34,535 nt of DNA, from positions 1 through 34,535 of the forward strand of contig CAZLNO010000029.1 of the NCBI GenBank assembly GCA_964561005.1, written 5' to 3'. The notes beneath the pieces are model-generated. The model was not told the DNA's origin, made no database searches, and worked only from the letters and a program-made list of their open reading frames with translations. Positions 16,643-24,065 of this stretch are shown piece by piece. The position numbers were made by a program, and so were the translations under genes. The DNA is from CAZLNO01 sp964561005 (lineage in GTDB: Bacteria > Pseudomonadota > Alphaproteobacteria > Kiloniellales > Rhodovibrionaceae). The stretch's first letter is position 1. Each line of letters begins with the position of its first letter.

Positions 16643-17152
16643 TCAGCGCAGCAGGCTGCGCTGCACCTGCGCGAACAGCCAGGCCAGGAGCGGATAGGCG
16701 GCGACCGTCGTCAGGAACTGGAACATCGCCGGCCGGGGCGAAATGAACGTCCCGGCCAGCAAGGTGCTGAGCAACCACAGCAACAGGCAGGCCCCGCCCG
16801 CGATCACCGCGAAGCCAGCCCACATCACGAGGAAGCTGCGGCTGACGAAGAACCGCCGCTGGCCGACGATCGCCAGGTAGATCAGCAGCAGGATCAGCAC
16901 GCCGACCCCCAGCGCCGTGCCGGCCACCAGATCGTGGAACAGCCCGATCGCGAACACCGCCGAAGCCGGCATCAGGTCCGGGCGATGGACGGCCCAGTAA
17001 TACACCGCGATCGCCGCCAGCCAGGGCATGATCGGCGCCAGATCGGGCACGCGCATCGGGACCATCGCCAGCATCACCAGCAGAAGCGTGAGAAAGCACG
17101 GCGTGATCTGGCGCGCGATGAGGTCCAGGCGCTGCCAGCCGCTTGCCTTCAA
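16643..17152 (-). CDS. mreD: Rod shape-determining protein MreD
   Basis: This is a 169-residue inner-membrane protein with about five helices, part of the elongasome. I place the start at TTG 17152: it follows a clean GGAGG (spacing 6-7), overlaps the mreC stop (TTGA) and gives KASGWQRLDLIARQ before the first helix. The longer open frame upstream of it is the shadow of mreC. Motifs such as RPDLMPASAVFAIGLFHDLVAGTALG fit MreD. A TTG start with overlap suggests that translation is tied to, and perhaps lower than, that of mreC. Confidence 0.92.
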   Translation of the reverse strand: MKASGWQRLDLIARQITPCFLTLLLVMLAMVPMRVPDLAPIMPWLAAIAVYYWAVHRPDLMPASAVFAIGLFHDLVAGTALGVGVLILLLIYLAIVGQRRFFVSRSFLVMWAGFAVIAGGACLLLWLLSTLLAGTFISPRPAMFQFLTTVAAYPLLAWLFAQVQRSLLR

Positions 17153-18057
17153 GAGCCGCCTCCGTCCAACGAGCGCCGCGCCGCCGCCGTGCGCGCGCGA
17201 TAGCCGTCGTCGGTCAGCAGGATTCCGGGCATGGCATAGTCCACCACCCGCAGATATTCCATGGTGTTCCAGTCCGCGTAGGGGCGGATGCGGACGTCCT
17301 TCTCGCCGGCCTTGATGACCTCGCCCACCGGCAGTCCTGGGGGAAACACGCCGCCGTGCCCCGAGGTGACAATGCGCTGCCCGGGCTCCACCGACGCCTC
17401 CTCGGGCAGATAGAGGAGCTGCGGCCGGTCGGTGTTGTCGCCCGCCAGAATGCCGCGCTGGCGCGTGCTCTGGATCACCACCGGGATGCGCGAGTTGATG
17501 TCGGTGACCAGCAAGACGCGCGCGCTGGTGCGTCCCACCTCCGCCACCCGGCCGGCCAGGCCATCGCCGGTCAGCGCCGCCTGCCCCTTCTTTACGCCGT
17601 GCATCGCCCCGGCGTTGATCAGCACCGAGCGCACGAAGGCGCCGCCGCTGTCGGCAACCACGCGGCCGGTCACGTAGCGGATCTCCGGCTCCGGCGCCAG
17701 GGCCAGAAGGCGCGCCAGGGCGGCGTTCTCCGCCTCCAGCCGATGCGCCACCACGCGCCAGTGCTTGAGGCGCGCGTTCTCGCGCTGCAGCGCGGCGTTC
17801 TGCGCGCGCAGCTCGGCCAGCCGCTTGCCCTCGCTCAGGACCTCGGCCACGGTGGCCACCGGGCGGGAGGCGGCATCGAGAATGGGCGCCACGGCGTCGG
17901 TCACCGCGGTGCGCGCCCGTTCGACCATCAGGGTGTCGGCCTTGCCCACCAGCATCAGGCCGAAGGCGCCGCCGACCAGCAGCAGGAAGGCGAAACGTTG
18001 CGCCCACGCCTTGATCGGCGTCGTGAGCTGGGCCAACGATCCTTCCGGTCGGGTCAC
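17149..18057 (-). CDS. mreC: Rod shape-determining protein MreC
   Basis: This 302-residue protein has an N-terminal cytosolic segment, one membrane helix (about 23-40), a periplasmic coiled coil (about 70-115, AELRAQNAALQRENARLKHW...LEAENAALARLL) and a beta-barrel domain (VVADSGGAFVRSVLINAGAMHGVKKGQAALTGDGLAGRV). It links cytoplasmic MreB to PBP2 and activates synthesis. The start is GTG with a strong GAGGAGG site. It is the second gene of the operon, 143 bases after mreB; this gap could hold a secondary promoter, but I could not place clear boxes. Confidence 0.97.
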   Translation of the reverse strand: MTRPEGSLAQLTTPIKAWAQRFAFLLLVGGAFGLMLVGKADTLMVERARTAVTDAVAPILDAASRPVATVAEVLSEGKRLAELRAQNAALQRENARLKHWRVVAHRLEAENAALARLLALAPEPEIRYVTGRVVADSGGAFVRSVLINAGAMHGVKKGQAALTGDGLAGRVAEVGRTSARVLLVTDINSRIPVVIQSTRQRGILAGDNTDRPQLLYLPEEASVEPGQRIVTSGHGGVFPPGLPVGEVIKAGEKDVRIRPYADWNTMEYLRVVDYAMPGILLTDDGYRARTAAARRSLDGGGS

Positions 18058-18200
18058 CTAGGCCCTCCTCGAATCTCGAACCGCCAGCCCGCGTCGAATC
18101 GAGCTTCCGGCAGCAGAGGGAATTATTCCGCGTTTCCGTAAAGAATCGAATAACACTGGCCACCTTGACGGATTCACGCGATTCGAGGCAAGCGCCAATC

Positions 18201-19244
18201 TCAGTACATCGAGATCAGGACATTCTTCAGCGTCTTCATTTCTTCCAGGCAACGACCGGTTCCCAGCGCCACGCAGGACAGCGGATCGTCCGCGATCGAT
18301 ACCGGAAGCCCGGTCGACGCCCGCAGCACGTAATCCAGATTGCCCAGCAGCGCGCCGCCGCCGGTCAGCACGATTCCCTTGTCCACGATGTCCGCGGCCA
18401 GCTCCGGCGCGGAATGCTCCAGCGCCACCTTCACGGCCTCCACGATGGCGCCCACCGGCTCGGCCAGGGATTCCGCGATCTGGCGCTCGGAGATGATCAA
18501 CTCCTTGGGCACGCCGTTCATCAGGTCACGCCCCTTGATCTCCATGGTGCGGCCGTCCTCGCCATGCTCCGGCGGGCAGGCGGAGCCGATCTGCTTCTTG
18601 ATGCGCTCCGAGGACCCCTCGCCGACCAGCAGGTTATGGTTGCGGCGGATGTAGGCGATGATCGCCTCGTCCATCTTGTCGCCGCCCACGCGCACCGAGC
18701 GGGAATAGACGATGCCGCCCAGCGAGAGCACCGCGACCTCGGTGGTGCCGCCCCCGACGTCGACCACCATCGAGCCGGTCGGCTCGGTCACCGGCAGGTT
18801 GGCGCCGATCGCCGCGGCCATCGGCTCCTCGATCAGGAACACCCGCCGCGCGCCCGCGGCCTCGGCGGACTCCTGGATCGCCCGGCGCTCCACGGCCGTG
18901 GACCCTGAAGGCACGCAGACGATGCACTGCGGCGAGGCGAAGCTGCGGCGATTGTGCACCTTGCGGATGAAATGCTTGATCATTTCCTCCGCGATCTCGA
19001 AGTCGGCGATGACGCCGTCGCGCAGCGGCCGGATCGCCTGGATGTTGCCGGGCGTGCGACCCAGCATCATCTTGGCCTCGTCGCCGACGGCCAGCACCTG
19101 CTTCTTACCGCGGGACTCGGCAATCGCCACCACCGAGGGCTCGTTGAGGACGATGCCGCGACCCTTGACGTAGACCAGCGTGTTCGCGGTACCCAGGTCG
19201 ATCGCCATGTCGGCGGACAGCATGCCGAGAAGACGGGAAAACAT
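18201..19244 (-). CDS. mreB: Actin-like rod-shape protein MreB
   Basis: This 347-residue actin homologue polymerises at the inner membrane and directs the elongasome. MFSRLLGMLSADMAIDLGTANTLVY is the standard start, so the ATG at 19244 was taken; the open frame runs 12 codons further upstream without homology. Nucleotide-binding segments are present: DLGTANT, IEEPMAAAIGANLPV, VVDVGGGTTEVAVLS and LTGGGALLGNLD. It is the first gene of mreBCD-mrdA-rodA, with a plausible promoter about 85 bases upstream. Confidence 0.98.
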   Translation of the reverse strand: MFSRLLGMLSADMAIDLGTANTLVYVKGRGIVLNEPSVVAIAESRGKKQVLAVGDEAKMMLGRTPGNIQAIRPLRDGVIADFEIAEEMIKHFIRKVHNRRSFASPQCIVCVPSGSTAVERRAIQESAEAAGARRVFLIEEPMAAAIGANLPVTEPTGSMVVDVGGGTTEVAVLSLGGIVYSRSVRVGGDKMDEAIIAYIRRNHNLLVGEGSSERIKKQIGSACPPEHGEDGRTMEIKGRDLMNGVPKELIISERQIAESLAEPVGAIVEAVKVALEHSAPELAADIVDKGIVLTGGGALLGNLDYVLRASTGLPVSIADDPLSCVALGTGRCLEEMKTLKNVLISMY

Positions 19245-19329
19245 ACGGTGGCTTGACCCCCTGGCCCCTGCGGCCCCCACGGCGCCGGCACCGTGAGCGC
19301 ATCATTGTATTGCGGCATTTTTGCCGGAC

Positions 19330-19358
19330 TGCATAGCGCCCCGGCATGGCGATTTCAA
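19330..19358 (-). promoter_or_regulatory. Candidate promoter of the mre operon
   Basis: On the minus strand, TTGAAA (19353-19358), a 17-base spacer and TATGCA (19330-19335) lie 85 bases before the mreB start, within the 157-base gap after leuA. Confidence 0.45.
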
Positions 19359-19361
19359 GGC

Positions 19362-19391
19362 GGCGGCGGCCGGTCGCCTCCGGCCGCCGCC
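19362..19391 (-). terminator. GC-rich hairpin after leuA
   Basis: A perfect 12-base-pair stem (GGCGGCGGCCGG with its complement) around a 6-base loop begins 10 bases after the leuA stop. There is no T-run. It directly abuts the candidate mre promoter, so it would insulate the two units. Confidence 0.5.
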
Positions 19392-19401
19392 GACCGCGCA
19401 A

Positions 19402-20982
19402 CTAGACCGAGGCCGCGTCGGCGCCGCCGGCGGCGCCCGCCGTCGCCACCTTCTGCCGCTTCAGCATCAGCTTGTTCAGGGCGTTCACGTAGGCCCGCGC
19501 CGAGGCCACCAGGGTGTCGTGGTCGGCACCCTGGCCGTTCACCGTCATGCCGTCCTCCGCCAGGCGCACGGTCACCTCCGCCTGTGCGTCGGTGCCGCCG
19601 GTCACCGCGTGCACCTGATACAGCTCCAGCGTGGCGTCGTGCGGCCAGATCGTGCGGATGGCGGCGAAGGTGGCGTCCACCGGACCGGAGCCCTCGACCG
19701 TCGTTTCCTGGCGCGCGCCCTCGACCTCCAGCACCAGGTGCGCGGTCTGCGGCCCCTCGCTGCCGCAGTTGACGCCCAGCGACACGAAACGGATGTGGTC
19801 GTTGTGGCGCAGTACGGCGTCGTCGATCAGCGCGATGATGTCGTCGTCGAAGACCTCTTTCTTGTGGTCGGCCAGGTCCTTGAAGCGCTGGAAGGCGTCG
19901 GTCACCTCGTTGTCCGACAGCTCGTAGCCCAGCTCCTTCAGCTTCGCCTTGAAGGCGTGCTTGCCGGAGTGCTTGCCCATCACCAGGTTGGAGCGCGTCA
20001 GGCCGACCGATTCCGGCGTCATGATCTCGTAGGTCTCGGCATTCTGCAGCATGCCGTGCTGGTGGATGCCGGACTCGTGCGCGAAGGCGTTCTTGCCCAC
20101 GATCGCCTTGTTCGGCTGCACGGTGAAGCCGGTGATGCCCGAGACCAGGCGCGAGGCGCGGGTGATGTAGCGGCTGTCCACCCCCGTGGTGAAGGGCAGC
20201 ACGTCCTTGCGGGTCTTCAGCGCCATGACGACCTCTTCCATCGCCGCGTTGCCGGCCCGCTCGCCGATGCCGTTGACCGTGCACTCCACCTGGCGCGCGC
20301 CCGCCCGGATGGCGGCCAGGGAGTTCGCGACCGCCAGGCCCAGGTCGTTGTGGCAGTGGGTGGAGATCACCGCCTTGTCGATGTTGGGCACGCGGTTGCG
20401 CAGCATCATCACCAGCTCGTAGTACTCCTCCGGCACGGTGTAGCCGACGGTGTCGGGGATGTTGATCGTGGTCGCCCCGCACTTGATCGCCGCCTCGACG
20501 CAGCGGCACAGGAAATCATGATCCGTGCGCGTGCCGTCCTCGCAGGACCACTCGACGTTGTCGGTGAGGCGCCGCGCGTAGGTCACGCTGTCGATCACCG
20601 CCTCGTGGACCGCGTCGGGCTCCATCTGCAGCTTGTACTTCATGTGCAGCGGCGAGGTGGAGATGAAGGTGTGAATACGCGGCCGCGCCGCGTGGCGCAG
20701 CGCCTCCCAGGCGCGGTCGATGTCGCCGGCGCGCGCCCGGCACAGGCCGGCGACCTGCGCGTTCCTGGTCTGCCTGGCGACGTCGCGGACGGATTCGAAG
20801 TCGCTGTTGGAGGAAACCGGGAAACCGGCCTCGATCACGTCGACGCCCATCTCGTCCAGCACCTTCGCGACCGACAGCTTCTCCTCCAGGTTCATGGAGC
20901 AGCCGGGCGACTGCTCGCCGTCGCGCAGGGTGGTGTCGAAGATGACGACGTGGTTGGGATCGTTCGTGGCTTGGGTCGACAT
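19402..20982 (-). CDS. leuA: 2-isopropylmalate synthase LeuA
   Basis: This 526-residue enzyme makes the first committed step of leucine synthesis, condensing acetyl-CoA with 2-ketoisovalerate. The catalytic TIM barrel opens with VVIFDTTLRDGEQSPGCSM and contains the metal motif STHCHNDLGLAVANSLAAIRAGARQVECTVNGIGERAGN. A linker (about 300-390) and the C-terminal regulatory domain (about 400-520) for leucine feedback follow. The ATG at 20982 gives MSTQATNDPNHVVIFDTTLRD. The body uses CTG for most leucines, in contrast to the leader upstream. It is a single gene with a long leader (20983-21343) that looks like an attenuator. Confidence 0.98.
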   Translation of the reverse strand: MSTQATNDPNHVVIFDTTLRDGEQSPGCSMNLEEKLSVAKVLDEMGVDVIEAGFPVSSNSDFESVRDVARQTRNAQVAGLCRARAGDIDRAWEALRHAARPRIHTFISTSPLHMKYKLQMEPDAVHEAVIDSVTYARRLTDNVEWSCEDGTRTDHDFLCRCVEAAIKCGATTINIPDTVGYTVPEEYYELVMMLRNRVPNIDKAVISTHCHNDLGLAVANSLAAIRAGARQVECTVNGIGERAGNAAMEEVVMALKTRKDVLPFTTGVDSRYITRASRLVSGITGFTVQPNKAIVGKNAFAHESGIHQHGMLQNAETYEIMTPESVGLTRSNLVMGKHSGKHAFKAKLKELGYELSDNEVTDAFQRFKDLADHKKEVFDDDIIALIDDAVLRHNDHIRFVSLGVNCGSEGPQTAHLVLEVEGARQETTVEGSGPVDATFAAIRTIWPHDATLELYQVHAVTGGTDAQAEVTVRLAEDGMTVNGQGADHDTLVASARAYVNALNKLMLKRQKVATAGAAGGADAASV

Positions 20983-21074
20983 TCTACTCGGTCCTTCGCT
21001 CGATTGACGCGTTCTGCGCGGCCGATCGCACATCGCAAGCCGGCGCGATTGAGCGGGGTGCTTGATCGGTCACT

Positions 21075-21118
21075 CCCCTGAACACCTGCACCCCGGGGGC
21101 GCCGGCGGCGTTCAGGGG
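21075..21118 (-). promoter_or_regulatory. Attenuator-type hairpin in the leuA leader
   Basis: CCCCTGAAC (21110-21118 on the minus strand) pairs perfectly with GTTCAGGGG (21075-21083). The 5' arm overlaps the stop codon of the leucine-rich leader frame, and the hairpin ends about 93 bases before leuA. A second strong hairpin (10 base pairs) lies inside the leader frame at 21181-21202. A stalled ribosome would change which of them forms. No T-run follows, so a Rho-dependent or anti-start mechanism is also possible. Confidence 0.55.
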
Positions 21119-21312
21119 CCGATAAGGAGGAGCTGCGCGTCGAGGAGGCGAAGGTCGGACGGCAGGGCGGCATGCAGGATCGCCGCCGCGCCCGCGGCGG
21201 CGAAGGTCGTCCAGGAAGGATGTTGCGTCACGGACATCATCGATAAACGCGGTGCAACGTCGCGGACACTTCGAGACCTGCATGATCCGGACTGCCGTGA
21301 TCCGGAATCCAT
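21112..21312 (-). CDS. Putative leucine leader peptide of leuA
   Basis: This is a 66-codon frame ending DLRLLDAQLLLIGP. Six leucines fall within eleven codons and all use CTT or CTC, whereas neighbouring genes use CTG for nearly all leucines. Such rare-codon runs next to a hairpin are the hallmark of ribosome-mediated attenuation by charged tRNA-Leu. Two later ATGs (21240 and 21237) would give 41-42 residue peptides closer to usual leader size. The ATG at 21312 has only a weak AGAAGA site, and the later ones have none evident. The stop overlaps the hairpin arm, as expected for a control peptide. The peptide has no other recognisable feature. Confidence 0.55.
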   Translation of the reverse strand: MDSGSRQSGSCRSRSVRDVAPRLSMMSVTQHPSWTTFAAAGAAAILHAALPSDLRLLDAQLLLIGP

Positions 21313-21349
21313 TCGTCTTCTACACGGTCAACGGCTCATACTGCAAGAG

Positions 21350-21379
21350 CTAATACACCTCTCGTTAGCCAAGGGTTAA
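21350..21379 (-). promoter_or_regulatory. Candidate leuA promoter
   Basis: On the minus strand, TTAACC (21374-21379), an 18-base spacer and TATTAG (21350-21355) lie about 38 bases before the leader-peptide ATG. A short palindrome, TGTCGCG-C-CGCGACA, is just upstream (21395-21409), and a 9-base direct repeat TCCGGATCA lies just downstream (21283-21306); either could be a regulator site. Confidence 0.4.
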
Positions 21380-21479
21380 CGCCCCGGACGAGATTGTCGC
21401 GCCGCGACAGGCCAACACGATGGAAACTGGATTTCGCCGCGCCACACGGCGACCGCGCCCGGCCAAGCCTCGGCGGCGT

Positions 21480-21848
21480 TCAGCCCTTTCCCTTCTCCTC
21501 CTCGATGGCGTTGATGCGGGACTGCAGGGTGTTGAGCATGTTGGCGAGGTTGTCGGCCAGCTCCCGAGCCTGGCCGAGCTGGTCGCGCAGCGCCGCCACG
21601 TCGCTGGGCGCCTGCGGGGCGGGGCCGCAGCGCTCGCTGCCTTCCATCAGCCAGCCGACGTTGGTGCCCAGCACGCCGGCCAGCATCAGCAGCTTGTTGG
21701 CGCGCGGCTCGCTCTGCCCCGTCTCCCAGGCATGCAGGGTGTCGCGGGTGACGCCGGCCCGGCGGGCCAGGGCCGAGGCGGACATGCCGAGTTGCTTGCG
21801 GCGCGCCTTGATACGCTGTCCGAGGGTCTTGGTCGAGGCGGATTCCAT
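21480..21848 (-). CDS. Small XRE-family regulator with C-terminal coiled coil
   Basis: This is a 122-residue protein. A helix-turn-helix of the Cro/CI type covers about 8-62 (LGQRIKARRKQLGMSASALARRAGVTRDTLHAWETGQSEPR), followed by LGTNVGWLMEG, the usual end of the domain. A linker rich in Pro/Ala and a coiled coil (about 83-118, VAALRDQLGQARELADNLAN...) follow, which would drive oligomer formation. A perfect AGGAGG precedes the ATG at 21848. It lies 113 bases after serB, same strand, and upstream of the leuA unit. Its targets are unknown; no phage or toxin partner is adjacent, so it looks like a chromosomal regulator. Confidence 0.93.
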   Translation of the reverse strand: MESASTKTLGQRIKARRKQLGMSASALARRAGVTRDTLHAWETGQSEPRANKLLMLAGVLGTNVGWLMEGSERCGPAPQAPSDVAALRDQLGQARELADNLANMLNTLQSRINAIEEEKGKG

Positions 21849-21961
21849 GTGGCCTCCTGACTTTCCTGATTCGCCTGTCCCGGGTTCGGATTCGTTCCAG
21901 CACGCTCGTTTAGCAAACCGCGGCGCGAAGCGCGAGAGGGTGAGCACCGCATCCGCATGGT

Positions 21962-22879
21962 TCAGGCGGCGAAATCGCCATCGCGATAACCCTGAAGGTA
22001 CAGCAGCGCCGTCAGGTCGCCGTGGTCCACGCGGACGCGGGCCCGCTCGCGCACGGCCGGCTTGGCGCGGAAGGCCACGCCCAGACCGGCGGCCAACAGC
22101 ATCGGCAGGTCGTTGGCGCCGTCGCCGACCGCGCAGGCGGCCGAGGTTCCACCCTCCAGGTCTTCGGCCAGCGCGCGCAGCGTGGCGAGCTTGGCGTCCT
22201 TGTCGACGATCGGCTCGGCGACACGCCCGGTCAACCTGCCGCCTTCGAGCAGCAGCCGGTTGGCGACCACGCGGTCGAAGCCGCAGCGTTCGGCCACGGG
22301 CTCGGCAATGGCCGTAAAGCCGCCACTGACCAGCGCGGTGGTGGCGCCGTGCGCCTGCATGGTCCCCACGAGGGTGCGCGCCCCGGCGGTCAGCGCCACC
22401 CGCTCCAGCGTCGCCGCGACCGCCGCTTCCGGCAGCCCGGCCAGCATGGCCACGCGCTCGCGCAGGGCCGCGGCGAAATCGAGCTCGCCGTTCATCGCGC
22501 GGGCCGTGATGGCCGCGATCTCGCTCTTCAGCCCGACCGCCTCGGCCATCTCGTCCAGGGTCTCACCGGTGACAATGGTCGAGTCCATGTCGGCGACCAG
22601 CACGCGCTTGCGCCGACCGGCGCGCGGCTGCACCGCGACGTCGACCGGTGCGTCGCCCAGGGCGCCGCGCACCGCCGTCTCTGCCGTAACGGGATCGCCG
22701 GCGACGAACGACAGGTCGCAGGCAACGTGACGGGACAGCCAGTCCGGCTCCATCACCGCCGCGGCCAGATCGCCCAGCGCCTCGGCGGCAACGGTCACAT
22801 GGGCGGGGGTTAGCGTCCTTGCCGCCGGATCGGCAATCAGGGTAAGGACAAGCTGGTCCGGTGCCTGGGCTGTTGACAT
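21962..22879 (-). CDS. serB: Phosphoserine phosphatase SerB
   Basis: This 305-residue HAD-family enzyme makes serine from phosphoserine. The nucleophile motif is D97-M-D-S-T101, the later motifs are SGGFT and VGDGANDLPML, and the first ~85 residues form an ACT-like N-terminal domain. The start ATG at 22879 gives MSTAQAPDQLVLTLIA. It is divergent from miaA; only about 50 bases separate the start codons, so promoters overlap. Confidence 0.97.
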   Translation of the reverse strand: MSTAQAPDQLVLTLIADPAARTLTPAHVTVAAEALGDLAAAVMEPDWLSRHVACDLSFVAGDPVTAETAVRGALGDAPVDVAVQPRAGRRKRVLVADMDSTIVTGETLDEMAEAVGLKSEIAAITARAMNGELDFAAALRERVAMLAGLPEAAVAATLERVALTAGARTLVGTMQAHGATTALVSGGFTAIAEPVAERCGFDRVVANRLLLEGGRLTGRVAEPIVDKDAKLATLRALAEDLEGGTSAACAVGDGANDLPMLLAAGLGVAFRAKPAVRERARVRVDHGDLTALLYLQGYRDGDFAA

Positions 22880-22930
22880 GACCTGCCGGTGATAGGCCCT
22901 GTGCGACGGAAGAGCAAGCCCATTTCGCAG

Positions 22931-23911
22931 ATGCAAAAAGATGCCGCACCGCAACAGCCGCCGCCGGTACTCGCCATCACCGGCCCGACGGCCTGCGGCA
23001 AGTCAGGCCTGGCGCTGGCGGTGGCCGAAGCCTTCGACGGCATCGTCATCAACGCGGACTCGATGCAGGTCTACCGCGAACTGCGCGTGCTCACCGCGCG
23101 CCCGACGCCGGGGGAAGAGGCCCGCGTGCCGCACCGCCTCTATGGCATGCTGTCCGCGGCCGAACCCTGCTCTGCGGCACAGTGGCGCGCTCTTGCCACG
23201 GCGGAGATCGATGCCGCCATCGCGGCCGGCCGACTGCCGGTGCTCGTGGGTGGCACGGGGCTCTACCTGCGCGCGCTGATGCGCGGCCTGGTCCGCGTGC
23301 CCGAGATCCCCGCCGAGGTGCGCGAAAGCGTGCGCGCGCGCCAGGCCCGCCTGGCGCCCGAGGCCCTGCACGCCGAACTCGCGGCCCGCGACCCGACGAT
23401 GGCGGCGCGCCTGCGCCCGCGCGACCAGCAACGCGTCGCCCGCGCCCTGGAGGTGGTCGAGGCCACCGGCCGCTCGCTGGCGACCTTCCAGAACGCGGAC
23501 GGCACCGCGGCGCCGCCGCCCTACGACGTGCTGGCGATCGCGGCCGTGCCGGCGCGTGCACCGCTGTACCGCCGCATCGAGGCACGCCTCGACGCCATGG
23601 TCCGCCAAGGCGCGCTGGAGGAGGTGCGGACCCTGCTGGACCTGGGGCTCGACCCGCGCCTGCCGGCGATGAAGGCGGTCGGCGTGCCGGAGCTGGCGGC
23701 CCACCTGCGCGGGGGTACCTCGCTCGAAAGCGCGCTGACGGACGCCAAGACCGCGACCCGGCGCTACGCCAAGCGCCAGCTCACCTGGCTGCGGCACCAG
23801 ACCGGGCGCGATTTCGCCAAGGCCGTTTTCCTGTTTGCGCAATTTTCGGAAAGCCTGCAGCCGGTAATCTTTAATGAAATTCGCGCATTCGTGTTGACGA
23901 CGCAACCTTGA
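22931..23911 (+). CDS. miaA: tRNA dimethylallyltransferase MiaA
   Basis: This is a 326-residue enzyme that prenylates A37 of tRNAs reading U-starting codons. The P-loop is GPTACGKS (18-25). The signature INADSMQVYRELRVLTARPT and the insertion domain VGGTGLYLRALMRGL are present, as is KTATRRYAKRQLTWLRHQ near the end. I chose the ATG at 22931 because it places the P-loop at the usual distance; an upstream GTG (22889) would nearly abut the serB start. The ribosome site is weak for either, so the start is uncertain by up to 14 residues. The C-terminal ~25 residues are less conserved. Confidence 0.96.
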   Translation: MQKDAAPQQPPPVLAITGPTACGKSGLALAVAEAFDGIVINADSMQVYRELRVLTARPTPGEEARVPHRLYGMLSAAEPCSAAQWRALATAEIDAAIAAGRLPVLVGGTGLYLRALMRGLVRVPEIPAEVRESVRARQARLAPEALHAELAARDPTMAARLRPRDQQRVARALEVVEATGRSLATFQNADGTAAPPPYDVLAIAAVPARAPLYRRIEARLDAMVRQGALEEVRTLLDLGLDPRLPAMKAVGVPELAAHLRGGTSLESALTDAKTATRRYAKRQLTWLRHQTGRDFAKAVFLFAQFSESLQPVIFNEIRAFVLTTQP

Positions 23912-24065
23912 ACCACTAGGTTGCCCGCACCCGCCGGCCGCTGGTCGGCGGGATTGCGCGTGCGCCGGGCTTTCCGACCGGCATCCGGCCGCCTCGGGGT
24001 GGCCGCGCCAGGCAGCGCGACTCATATGGAAGAAACTGAACATGAAGTTTCGGAGATCGGAGACA

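Noticed and set aside
14483..17203. 906-residue plus-strand frame over rodA-mrdA-mreD
   Set aside because: Antisense shadow rich in Arg, Gln and His with no domain; the elongasome genes explain the region.
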